Shown here: one piece after another, positions 1 through 11,500 of the stretch
How positions within the stretch are numbered: the first letter of the stretch is position 1
How the letters are laid out: every line of letters starts with the position of its first letter
Source: Apostichopus japonicus
Lineage: Eukaryota > Echinodermata > Holothuroidea > Aspidochirotida > Stichopodidae
Length of the DNA stretch: 64,000 nt
Assembly (NCBI RefSeq): GCF_037975245.1
Contig: NC_092577.1
Span: 28,388,398 to 28,452,397, forward strand
Reading direction: 5' to 3'
Made by a program: the position numbers and the translations under genes
Notes under the pieces: model-generated
Databases searched by the model: none
Told to the model about the DNA's origin: nothing
Seen by the model: only the letters and a program-made list of their open reading frames with translations

Positions 1-339
1 TGCTTCACCTTTGAAGACCACTTTTTCTTTCCCGTTAAATCGATTTTTGTCAAGTCGTCTAGGATGAAGAAGTTTTGACCTTGTATTGCCTGTCTTCTAT
101 GTTTCATGATTTCGCCTTGTAAGACAGGCAACGTACAATAATGTGAGAGGGCTTTAAGCGGGAACCTCTACCGTCCCTATATGGCATCGCTCAATAGACA
201 TATCAGATGTGTCTTCGAAAAGAGAGAACAATTTTTCCTTAACCAGATCTTCACAATCCTCTTTCTCAGATACTGGGATCCCAACAACTCTGAAGTTATT
301 CCTTCTGGTAAAATGTTCTACTTTCAATAATAACATCAT
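1..339 (-). pseudogene. LINE ORF1-like (RNA-binding coiled-coil/RRM type) fragment
   Basis: The minus strand reads a segment with RRNNFRVVGIPVSE, then IERCHIGT. After a frame change near position 175 it continues as LPVLQGEIMKHRRQ and NFFILDDLTKIDL. This order (RRNN-[IF]-R-[IV]-x-G, then an ER-H-R/I-G element, then a KRR..L/I....F...DLTK block) is what I know from L1/CR1-type ORF1 proteins of the Transposase_22-like group. The frame is broken and the fragment runs off the left edge, so it is a relic. The family assignment rests on motif memory only. Confidence 0.5.
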
Positions 340-708
340 GCAGCATAAGATTTCCCCTTATAAATAATGCACAAAAGGAATAAGTATAACAAATAACACT
401 TTGTAACATGAAACAAAATATAGAGTAAGGTTGACAACAATTACATTCCTAATAATAATAACGCTCAACTTACAACCGTTGCCGGGCAAAACTAACTGCA
501 CGACAAACTGCCACATACAGGGGCATTCGGGGGATTACAGTGGCTTTCTGGGGTTTACTGCGGCTTTATATTACTTAGGATTTCTGCTATGAGAGCACAT
601 TCGACGCCACTCTGAACCAGGAGATGAATGAAGCATGTAACTCACATAATACGTAACTGCATCGATTAGGTAAGTATGCAAAGCAAATAGGCGGTATAAA
701 GGTCAAAC

Positions 709-1308
709 CAGGGGCGGACTGGGTCTGAAAACCGGCGCGGGCATTTTCCACCTAGACCGGCCCATTATTCATTGATATGCTACTTACATAGTGATCGCCG
801 TCCTGGGGGAGGGGTCTAAGGGGAGGGGGTTTCCCCTTCCCATTGAAAGTTTTTGAAGTTAAGATGCAAAATGGTGCTATATTTCTCAATTTTGTAGGTA
901 ACAATACACCTTTAAAAATGACCCCAAAGTAATTTTCCAGAAGTAACACTTGATTAAACTGAGGAAGAGTTCAAACGTAAACAAAAATAGACAAAAATAT
1001 ATGTTTTAGTCTGGATTTTATTTAGTTTCTCAAGCATTTTGTGACAACATGCTTGAAAAAATGGAAAAAAAAACCTAAAAAAATCCATTAGCACGCGGAC
1101 GGGTTGCTAATAGCACGTTCTTTTGTTACGGACTAACAGACTAACTAACATGGAGATTTCATGAGCTGATTCCCACATGCAGTTAAAATATATTTCCACA
1201 CAGTCCGTCTGTATTCTATTAACTACTGTGAAAATTGTCTGTAATTTTTACCAGGCTCCCCAGCCCACCGGGCATTGCCCAAATGCCCGTGTGGCCAGTC
1301 CGCCACTG
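709..1308. mobile_element. Degenerate hAT-like MITE with CAGGGGCGGACTGG terminal inverted repeats
   Basis: The left end begins CAGGGGCGGACTGG and the right end finishes CCAGTCCGCCACTG, an inverted repeat of 14 bp with one mismatch, 600 bp apart. CAG(G/T)GGCGGACTGG ends are typical of nonautonomous hAT elements. I could not find a clean 8-bp target duplication (ggtcaaac versus cccgtaag), so the exact ends or the insertion history are uncertain. No coding sequence is seen inside. Confidence 0.5.
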
Positions 1309-1802
1309 CCCGTAAGTAATGTTCGACCCTATGTGTTACCCATGCTGAAATTTACTCCGCAATTCCATAGTATATTACTATCGTATGGAAATATGATGGG
1401 CGGGAGTTATCTACTATATAGTAAATACCAAACACCCACACCATTTGCTTTTTACTGCCTATACGCTTTCGTCAGTTGTGTATTAACACGAGGTTATGAT
1501 ACGTCCTATATATTAACATGTTGACAGAAGTACGTAGGGACTGAGTATATCAGCTGCTGATACAATTGGCTGGTTTTTTATCAACTCGGCGAAAGTATTG
1601 AAGTCATGACCAGTTCCCTATGGTGGTACTAAGTACCTGTATCCAAGTCTGATTTCGGAAACAGCAATTTTATGAGCAGAAGAAGAGACCAGAATGATAC
1701 AAGCTGTTATTATATCTCAGTGAAAGCAACAAACCAACAACAACCATATTTCCGATAGTGCACATTTAAGACATACTTTTTGCCTACTGACATGAATATT
1801 TG

Positions 1803-1806
<4 letters not shown>

Positions 1807-1848
<42 letters not shown>
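1807..1848. repeat. (GA)n microsatellite
   Basis: About 20 uninterrupted GA units, followed by a GA-rich tract and a 12-G run. It lies in the 1-kb block present only in copy A. Confidence 0.9.
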
Positions 1849-1851
<3 letters not shown>

Positions 1852-1859
1852 CGTTGAGG

Positions 1860-4340
1860 GAGAGGGTAAGGGTTTGTCGGGGGGGGGGGGGAAGATATTA
1901 GAGAACGTCTGCCAACCTCACCTCTCCCAACTGTTATTCAAAAGCGTTTGGTATGTTATTGAGATGTTTTAGCAAATAACTTGGAGACGACTCCGCCTCC
2001 TTTATAGATGATATATCTATAACCGCTTCGAAATGTACAGCCAGGTTAGTTACGTAACGAAATTATGTCAAATTAAGCCCAGATATGAAAACTGAATTTC
2101 TTTCTGGTTATAAAAGTTTGTTTATCTACAATTATGTCGGCTTTGACAGAAAGTGAAATTTTCTGGTAAAATTCCTATCAGATTGTTTAATACACGTGTG
2201 ACGTGGTAATGTGAAAACTGCATTTTTTGGCGTTGAATTCCAAACATCCTGACAGAAACACATTGAAAGGTTACTAAAAAATAGGGTATCTGATAACAAT
2301 TTAACGTAACGTCACTCAGTGAAACGTCGGGCAGATTGAAACGAGACGGTTATATTAACAAGGCTGTACCCATTCAAACAGTACAAAAAAAAAACACTAA
2401 ATTCGTTATATATACACAAATAATTTGTGTGCGTGTGTTGTCTGAGTGTGTGTAAGGATAAACATTTCGGTGATTTGAATTCTTTCTGGCAGGATCATGT
2501 CTTACATATGCAAAGTATACCACTATCTGTTAAATTTCAATTGTATTCTTAGCTACAAGAATTCTCTATATCTTTGTGAACTTGTTTGGAAAAATAGTAC
2601 GATTCAAGTTGATAACAAGCCAATAATTGCTTATGCATTGGAGTGAGAGTGACACATTTGCTTGTTACCCAATGGTAATACCATTTCCTAATACGTACAT
2701 TTTTTACCCCTCACTCATTCGCACAATGGGAGAATTCCTGCTAGGGAGAAACCCCTACTAGTGAGCCTCTGCCAATCGTAGTTCATGCGATTAAAAAATT
2801 GAAAAGAGATGGGCCACGGTTGTATCATTCACTTTCTTTCGATCTAATGTCGTTAATTTTATATCCATAAAAAGAATCAAGCAGCATGAAAATCTCTCGA
2901 TTGCATAGAGTGTTTATTTCCAGTTGGAATTTCTTACAAGAACGATTTCCCTTTTAGCATTCCTCCCATTTCATGGAGTATAATTCTTGGATCAACGTAA
3001 TCTCTAATCCTCCAATGACTTGAAAGGAAATGCAAATAACGTTTCTATAGTTCACATGTAATCACTGGTTTATTCCTTCCTTTTGATTCAGACTTACAAC
3101 AGCTCAAAGAATACTTTATAACATGATGTTTTTTTTTCAAGATTAAATAAGTTGCATGAATAAATATGGTCAGGTGATGAAGTGAGAAAGTAAAGAAGAG
3201 TTCTGTATGCGTTTTGAATTCATTTTCAAACCCATACTTTATATGAGAGGCGATGCAAATACCAGCAGAAGAAGGAGGAACTTTATCTTTATTCTGTTCA
3301 TCGGAAACATATGCAAATGATATTTCATTGTCATAGAGATCTATAGTTCATGGTTCAGTAACGTACCAGCAAATGGTATGGGAAGGAGGGCGGCAGTGAA
3401 GGGAGGGTAGCTATGACCATGAAAGAATGATTTATATGAGTGATTGTAACTGTTGATGTAGTCGACCATGTCATACTGTTGACTTGTATTGCACATATAA
3501 TAGCTATAAAAACATCCAAACCCCGTCCTCGTCACCGTCCCTTCCTCATCACCATTCGGTCTTTCAAAATGCAGCAATTGTAAACGACGTGATCAAGTTG
3601 GCTGCTAATAGATCAACATTTGATATTTACAAAGATGATTCAAATATTTTGTATTAAGCTAGATCCACACGTCTGTATATGTGTAGAACACAGTCATTTG
3701 GGCCGAGGGGGGGGGGGGGACCTATCCACACAAATGCACATCAAGTCACTGCGAACTACTTGCATAAACTCATAATCCTATGAATCCTGTTTCGGGTTTC
3801 GAATAACCGTGCTAATTCCAGCCATTCAGATCCCTAAATATGATTAATCACATGAAGTTAAAGTGTTTGACTTAATTAGCATTGTCCCTTCCTCATTCAA
3901 AACGGTACTGAAATGTCAATAGGTCTTGTTTGTTGACATTTTTAGGCCTACTCCAGTTCATAATGGTCTGCACAGAATATAGTTGTAAAAGAACACAGCT
4001 TACAGCAACACCTCTCTTGCGAGCATTATCTTAAGCAACCTTTTGTGAATAAGAAGATTCCACGGAATCCGTTTGTCTTTTACTGCTTGCTTCGAAGTCA
4101 TCGATAGTATGGAGGCATAAGCCTATTGTACATTAACGTCTTGGAAGGAAGCGACATTCTTACTGATTGCTGAAATGTAAACAAAGACAAGCGTGAGCTT
4201 CTTGTAAATAAATATATTTAGATCTGTTGTTCTAATGAGAGTAAAAAAGGATGAATAGAGACTTCGTTGAAGGCAGTGTCGTTAACTGTTACCAATAGAT
4301 TGTATCGAACCTACAATACCAAATTAAGCTCGTAGAAAGT
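1860..4340. other. Copy A non-coding stretch
   Basis: I see no supportable gene here. Short ORFs such as the one at 3341-3577 are not preserved in copy B, where about 150 bp are missing. The stretch contains the A-only block (to 2704) and the empty target site tttttagg at 3939-3946, where copy B carries a MITE. Confidence 0.6.
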
Positions 4341-4346
4341 TAACTC

Positions 4347-4420
4347 GTCTAGTGGCTCAAATGGTAGAGCAGTGGACTGGTAACCCGATGAAACTGAGTT
4401 CGACTCCATCAATGTTTGGC
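4347..4420 (+). repeat. tRNA-like sequence (degenerate tRNA or SINE head), copy A
   Basis: TAGTGGCTCAAATGGTAGAG matches a tRNA D-arm/A-box, with the D-stem GCTC/GAGC intact. GAGTTCGACTCC matches a B-box. The anticodon-loop position reads CTGGTAA (GGT, Thr-like). The anticodon and T stems pair poorly, so this is probably a tRNA pseudogene or SINE head rather than a working tRNA. Copy B has the same sequence. Confidence 0.45.
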
Positions 4421-4504
4421 TATACACGTTATAAATTTCTTTTTCTCTTTCAGTAGTCGACGCTGAAGTCTAGATATATTAATTCAACCACATAATTTAC
4501 TAGC

Positions 4505-4895
4505 TAACGTGGTGGCCGATGCTGTTAAGAGGGTGACGAAAGACTCATTCCTCGTCGGTCGTGTAAATCGTGGCTAGGGTTCAAGACAGGCCTCTGGCGA
4601 TAATACCTTTGGCTGTAGGTATGGTACTTTTTGTGGCCTAGGATCCCGTACCATGTCTCCCTTGTTGTCGCAAAAGAACCCGGGAGGATGCGCAGAAGGT
4701 CGGTCAAATCGACCAGAAGCGTACTAGGTGGCGTGCGTGAATCCTTGCCTTTGGCCAGAGGTGGTGACATCTCTGCGACCGGCATGCTTGCAGCCACCGT
4801 CCACTGAATACGTGGCCTGATGAGGCGCTATTCTCCTAAAAGTGAATCTACGGATGCCTTGAAAAGCCATATATTATTTTATATTAAAAAAAACA
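4505..4895 (+). mobile_element. tRNA-Ser/Leu-derived SINE-like element, copy A
   Basis: GTGGCCGATGCTGTTAAGAG resembles the 5' part of class II (Ser/Leu) tRNAs, including the A-box. About 60 bp on, GGGTTCAAGACAGGCC resembles a B-box/T-arm. A body of about 230 bp follows, ending in an A-run (4888-4895). It is clearly GC-richer than its surroundings. The 90-codon open frame on the opposite strand (4525-4797) is a by-product and starts with GTG. The copy B element differs at only 3 positions over the core 300 bp. Confidence 0.55.
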
Positions 4896-4899
4896 CCCT

Positions 4900-7800
4900 G
4901 TTTCAAACTAGCGCCATCGAATTCCTTAAAAGCCGTTGTTTTTTCTTGTCACTCTGAAGGTGAACGAATTCTATTGCGATGGGTTATTTGTGGTAAGTCA
5001 GCAAAACATTCAAACAGTCATGCGGTTCACAAGGGTTTGCAGGAACTTAATTAAACTCATTGTTTGACATAAATGTGTTGGCAAAGATTTACACTACCTA
5101 CACCAAAGCAAGCATTGTATTCGTTACAATGCCAGAGACATACAAGCCAGCAAGACCATGAGATAAAAAGTTAATATACATAGAATTCAATCTATATCAC
5201 TTTTGCAAGAAAACAAAAGTGTCAATATGGTCCTATTCTAAGCCACTGTGTTGTAGCAAATTCTCATACCGGATAGTAGGTAGTTTCGGAAACAGTGATT
5301 CTTAAGAAATTTGTTTAAGATTCAAAAAAAAAAAAAACCGTATTGTGTTTTGATAACTTCAGGAACAAAATTAACTTTGATATGCCGTGGACCTTTAAAC
5401 AACCACTGCTCTCAGTCTAGCTAAGGTTGTATTCCTATAACACAATTACTTATTTTTTGTTTGTTTTTGGAATGACCTTTTAATCAGTTGAGGTTCACTA
5501 GTTAAAGTGACTGGTCCTTTTAGTTTAGTACACAGCCCATCGGACTGGTTCCTCAGTTGCACTACAAAACTCAATGGGAAAAATTAAGATTATATGTTCT
5601 CAAATGACATGTTTATAACTATTACAAATTTATTAAGGACAAATGGTGTTGAATGCCATCCAAGGGTGCTCTGTTGCTTAAATGAAGTTTAACGAACGTA
5701 TTCTGGTTGACCTCAAAACCAACGGATTAACATTAACTATAAGAACTACCATGAGGAGCCGACGTCACCATCAAGTTAGCCTAAACGAATATTCCAGAAA
5801 CAAATATCTTTAACGAAACATATCTTGAAAAATACTGGAATAGCTACACAAACATTATTGGACACAAAGTATCCTTCTTTTTTTTTAAGTATAACATATT
5901 AAAACAAACATTCTGCCTTATTTATTATTTAATTTTTAATTGAGTTAAAAAGTTACTTTAAAATCTATCAGTCGATCATTCACCCATGATTGAATACCGG
6001 GGATACTTTTTAAAACAAGTCACCCAGGAAAGAACCTGAGTACGAAAACCAAACTACCGAACGTCTGATCCGCTCTCAACCCAAGTCCCCTTGCATCGGG
6101 ACTGTGACTTTGTGATCACGCCAGGTGTGTATCATCATTCCCCTCGAAAGGGAACTCTTCGGTCTATCTGTTCGTTGTACACGTCTCAGGATAAAACTAG
6201 TTTGATCTCAGAAGAATGTTATCCGATTCCTTGTTCTTTATTCTATTTCAATGAACTGCATTCTGATGAACAATGAACAGATGAACATAACTGCCATTTC
6301 TGGAATACCAAGTAGTCCCCGTAATGTCGAACACGTAACTCACTTATGGACTTTATCGATAGTCAATGACAAACCACATATGCCTTATTTGAAACAAGTT
6401 TATAACAATAGAGATTAATGCCATTCAAGTGGTCCATTTGCTTTCATATACTTCGAAAACCTGTACGACAAGATGTTTACACCATGTGAGCAGTCGAAAA
6501 TTCACAGTGAACGTTTAGCGCTTTAACCGGCTCCCGGTAACACGTATCAAGCATTCAATTATTGATGACTATATAACGACGAAAAGACATTAAGCATATG
6601 GAAATTAATTAACTCTTACTTGAGGTACGTCCGTGATGCTCACTTGCTTTCATTATTATCACTTGCTGCAAAATCAACTTTGGTAGCATATTTTCTTGCA
6701 ATCTGGGAAATCAAACTCGACATTTTCAAGGAAACTTAAGGTCCCTGAAAAAAGCACCGTGTAATGGTATCCCCTTGGTAGAACCAGGGACGGTTATATA
6801 AGAAAACCCCTTTCATGGGTTCCAAATAAGCAAAATAGAATACTGAAAATTAAATTCGTTTACAATTCGTTATTTGTACAAGTGGATAGATCCAGTTATA
6901 CCTACGTGTTATGTCATGAATTAATTCAGGCGACGAACGTTATATAACGGAGACCTCCCCCACCACTCTTCGCTTGTTTTGTTGTTAAAAATAACAAGGT
7001 TCGCCATGGACAAACCCCTTTAGCACGCTGCACATGCGTGCATCCTTGCATTAGTTTGTACCAACGTATTCTGACGCATCACCATACCGATAGTATACTG
7101 ACTCAACCACACCCCCTCCCCTTGCCCACCTCCCGACTGACTAAAAGAAATTGAGCTGCAAACCCAACCACCCTCCCATTTCATTGCCCCCCCCCCCCCC
7201 CAGGTTTCGTTAATCGATAACCTAGGCAGAATATGGCTCTCTTTTGAGGTCATTTTCCATTCATATGAAGATTGTACTATAGATATAGTCTTAGGTAGAT
7301 TCCGAAGCATATTGTGTTTGACTAAAAGTGGAACCAAACAATGCAGGAAATCTATCCAAGGATTCCGCTCTCGCAAAATGTATTACTTTTAAAAATAAGC
7401 TAACAAAATAACTTGTGACGTTGATAAAAGTGAAAGATAGGAAGTTTCCAAACAGAAAACGATGTTTTTTTCTTCTTAAAAGTGTAAAGAACTAATAAAG
7501 TTTTGTTTTGTTTATTAAGTACTAATACAGTTTTTGTTTTACTAAGTACTAATATAGTTAGGGTCTTATTTTTCGAAAGGTCACATCTAGAAAAAAAAAC
7601 CTGCTATTACGTTGCCATGATCAAACTATAAGTGCTGTGACATAAAGGCCAGGCCTTTCGTTACTTCATCCGACTTATGTGAATAAACACCCGCATGGTT
7701 ACTGAAACTGAAAACTGAGTGTAGGGATAAATTTAGGTAGAATTTAGTCTTGACATATCATAGTTCAAGAAAACAAAAGATGAGAAAATTAATATTTGTG

Positions 7801-8400
7801 TAACTATTCCGCCGGTTTAATTCAGGTTGATAACATGCTCCATTATTTGGAATGATCCTTTAAAGGACCGGGGACGGCGCAGAAGTCATGCATTTCTTCT
7901 TATGGCTGCACCGATGTGCGATGCACTATACCCGCTGGCTTGTTGCGTAAATGTATGCCCATTTAAAATGAAATTTGAATGATTTTAACTATTGTTATCA
8001 TAAGATCATGACCGTATTTCCTCCTTTCAATTTCTATTTTTTAGACATGGTGAAAAAAGTGTATGGGTGGGGTGACGGGTGTTGGGTGGGATGGGGGTAG
8101 GGGGCATAAAGCCATTGACAATGTTTGCTTTTGTTAAAACCCTTTCAACGAGAGTATATGTTGTTTTCACAAACGGCTTTTCTCCTGCGCAAAAATATTG
8201 GCAATGTTTCAGAATGTCCAAGTACTTTCACTTTGTTTTGTATTACTGACTAAAAGAACTATATCCCTTTCTGTTTTTACTTTATATATTATCTATTTAT
8301 AGTTGTTTTATTGTTTTGTTTTTGTTTTCAATTTGAATTACTTTTTCTCTCGATCGTCCTTCAGTTCCAAATTTACGCTGAAGGCTGCATCTGACTGGTA
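4900..8400. other. Copy A upstream region of the receptor gene, no gene seen
   Basis: Non-coding AT-rich DNA that aligns to copy B 39690-43200 with small indels. Short ORFs (6091-6276, 7020-7376, 8027-8221) have no recognisable domain. The one at 7020-7376 is disrupted in copy B. The 8027-8221 ORF is open in both copies but is low-complexity Pro/Thr. Promoter elements of the receptor gene should lie near 8200-8490; I cannot identify a specific TATA or initiator with confidence. Confidence 0.5.
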
Positions 8401-8496
8401 AAAAGTGAAGTACTTTCTTGTCGATTCTAAAGTCTGTTCAAAAATTGGTCCGTCAGTTTGTTTGTTGTTGTCTGATATAGTTTATCTTGTATCATC

Positions 8497-8581
8497 ATGC
8501 TACTTGCTCTGTATATTACTGCTACTTTGCTTCGGTCTATTGTCTTGCTTGACATACACACCGGAGCCGTGGAGGCAAAAG
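8497..8581 (+). CDS. Receptor A exon 1: signal peptide
   Basis: ATG at 8497 opens MLLALYITATLLRSIVLLD, a hydrophobic leader, and the exon ends GCA AAA G|GTAAGT at 8581 in phase 1. This joins exactly to the phase-1 SRCR exon. The longer overlapping ORF at 8405-8893 is in another frame and has no support. Copy B keeps the exon with one change (ACC to ATC, Thr to Ile). Confidence 0.75.
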
Positions 8582-11500
8582 GTAAGTAGCCTGCAATTTC
8601 ATACCCTTCATATATATATATATATTGTTGTCATGATACAAACCAAATATTATGATACATTAAATTTATTGGTACTTTTCTTTCATGGTCATCGTCACCT
8701 GATTAGTGTTGGTGTGGTGGATGTGTCTCTGTCTGTGTATGTGTGTGGGTGGGTGCCCCTAATGATTTTCAAAGCAACGACCTTCATCCGAGCGTGGCGC
8801 CAATATATAGGGGACACTTTCTCCATGCCTGAACATTGGTCTCTTCTGCTCCCCCTTCCCCATTGCGAACCCTACGTAGGAATTTCCTCTTAGCTTGTGG
8901 TCCTATTGAAATATATAACACATTAGTTGAAAATCTGCACTCAATATGTTACTCCTTAACACTGGATGCTAAAGAGTGATAACCTCGAAGTTCTTTGTCG
9001 TTGGACAAACTTTAATCTTTCCTAATAGCAGCAAAACTATTCGAGAGAAAATCGTGGTACGTAGGTAAGCAAGCTTAAACGCAGGGATCAAGGTTGGTCT
9101 CAACTATTCACGCTATATCAGGAGCCAACGCAATGGTGTTATTACCTAAATGGGAAGACCATATTTTGTAGTTCACTGACAGAAAGTTAGCAAAACACGG
9201 GGAAAATTAAGAACGCCTCATTCAAGGTATGATACTTTGCATTGGCGTAGAGAGCTATCAAAATGTATGTATGTGTGTGTGTTATGGGTGTGGCGGGGGG
9301 GGGGGGGTAAAACACTGGCTTATTTGGGGGAAACCGTGAAACCGTAAAAGTGAACAAATGGAGATTTACTCTCTCTGAACCAGGTTTCCGAGAACCCAAG
9401 TACTGTAAACTCATGGTCTAAAAGAGATAGGAAGTTAGAGGTAGGATCAATATTTTTGTTCACTTTTTGTTTACTTTTTGTATCGACATTTCGGCTATTT
9501 TCCTCAAAAATTGAAATGTTTATCCCTACTTTTCTCACAACACACCACTGCGTATAATATGTAACTATTCTTGCACAAAATAACACTAACTATTTCCTAA
9601 AAAGAAAAAAAGAGTTCAGTTTGATGCAATGACGCTCAGGCGGGGATCCAATAGGGGAAGGGTCAGGGGGTGGGTGGGGGTAGGGTGGAGGATGCAGAGC
9701 TATCCTTTTAACTCAACACGAAATCTTAAAAGTACTTATTAGCACAGCTACCTTACGTATGGACCGAAATATATGCCTCAAGTGTAGCTTAAATGTGCAT
9801 CCTATATGCACCACTTCACATATATGTATTTTCTCTTCTGTGGGAGCGGGGGGGGGGGGGGTGGGCGAGAGGGTGAGAGGGGCTACATTTTATCCGCCCT
9901 TGTATATACATATGTTCTTTCTCTGCACGCATCTCTAGATCCTAATATCAGGCTCGCTGGGGGTGACCTTCACCGGAAGGGCCGTGTGGAGGTCCTTCTC
10001 GACGGAGAATGGGGGACGATTTGTGACGATGACTGGGACTACCATGACGCTTTTGTTTTCTGTCGTCAACTTGGTTTCAAAGACGTCGATAAAGTTCGAA
10101 GAGATGCCTTCTTCGGGGAAGGAAATGGGCAAATATTTATGGATGGGATTGAGTGCGACGGTACAGAGAGGTCTATCACAGACTGCCCGTATACTAGCAA
10201 CCACAACTGTATCCATTCCGAAGACGCCGGTGTTGTGTGCACTAGTGGTAAGCGTCTAGACTAGCCTGTCGCAAAGAATTAATCTTACAAACATTTATTT
10301 AGGGTTTCAGCGGACATGTTTTTAGGCAAAGGGTTTCATTGCGTCGCCAACCTAAGGTTATTGTGACCAAGCCATGGTTTTCCATTTTTTCCTATTTTTC
10401 TCTCTCTTTTTCATTCAATTTCTTTGATGTTAGCCTATGAGTGATGGTTGGTTACCCCCTCAGTACAATTAAATCAATGCTGATACAATCGTTTGTTACC
10501 GCCTGCTGATTTGGGATGGTTGTAAGTCCATGGAGGGGGGTGGAGGGGTGGAGGGGGGCCTGAACGAGGTGAACGGGCAGCGGTACGTGCCCCCAGTTTG
10601 TGAAAAACCTTCGAAGTGTTCTTTTTGTTAATGAAAAGTATCTATTTGTTTATAATTGGAAACCGTGCAGCCCATTTTTTGTCACATTGACAATTCTATG
10701 TTTCTCTTTGCAAAAGTTTGAAGTCGATCTTTAAGTTCATCCTTCCTTAATTGTGCGAGTTTGGTGGCATGAATTATCAGATTATGTTTTCATATTCCTT
10801 ATCTTTTCTTCAACGATGGGGCATGCTGCCAGAAGCCTATTTCCAACGTAAACCACAGGTTTAAATATACAATCACGATAATCTGCATATAAAAATACAG
10901 TGCAATTGGCTAAATATTACGTCATTCCGGTTACTTTTTATGATGCCATTCCGTCTGTAGATTTCGTAGAGTTATGTCCAAGTAACAAAACAATTTCGGT
11001 AACATCTGACGTCATCAAAGCGAGGGTCAATTGGACAGGACCATTCACGGGAAGTAAAGACGTTAGTACAGCATGCAGTCATTCCACTGGGGACTATTAT
11101 GACGTCGGAATCACCATGGTAACCTGCTCATTCAGTTCATATGTGCATTCTTGGACATGCCCATTCTACATTGCTATTTTTCCAACAGGTAAGCTTCACT
11201 TTATACGCTTTTTAACGAGAGATCCCAAAAATATCAGGTCACGTGGTATCGCTGCCATTTTGACTCCATTCTACACAACATACAGCAGACATCAGAGTCA
11301 AAGTGGCATTGTGACTGACCAGTTGCGGCAACTGGACTATATGGTTAAACATTCCTCTCATCTACAGATTAAGCTGCCCTCTTGAGATTAGAAACCGTAA
11401 GAGGCAAGTGGAAAAAGTTATGACATTTCTAGTATCCAGATCTGGGGATAGGGGAAGGAGAGTTGTGCTGAAGGGGGGAGGGTGGTTAAGTTTAGAACCA

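Noticed and set aside
4347-4420. Functional tRNA-Thr gene
   Set aside because: Anticodon and T stems do not pair and the acceptor ends are not complementary, so only a tRNA-like relic is claimed.
4525-4797. 90-aa minus-strand ORF identical in both copies (also 39324-39596)
   Set aside because: It starts with GTG, has no domain, and lies wholly within the tRNA-derived SINE; conservation is explained by the element.
4817-4840. CTGATGAG near the end of the SINE, like the hammerhead ribozyme core
   Set aside because: No GAAA box with a pairing stem II follows within the needed distance in either copy, so a hammerhead fold is not supported.
8405-8893. 162-aa ORF overlapping receptor exon 1
   Set aside because: It runs through the GTAAGT donor and a TA/TG microsatellite in a different frame from the signal peptide; copy B breaks it.
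9806-9938. N-terminal extension of the SRCR open frame
   Set aside because: The upstream part is a G-run and intron-like; a proper acceptor at 9938 joins in phase to the signal peptide exon.
9935-10259. Antisense and alternate-frame ORFs over the SRCR exon
   Set aside because: Shadows of the SRCR coding frame; likewise 47471-47861.
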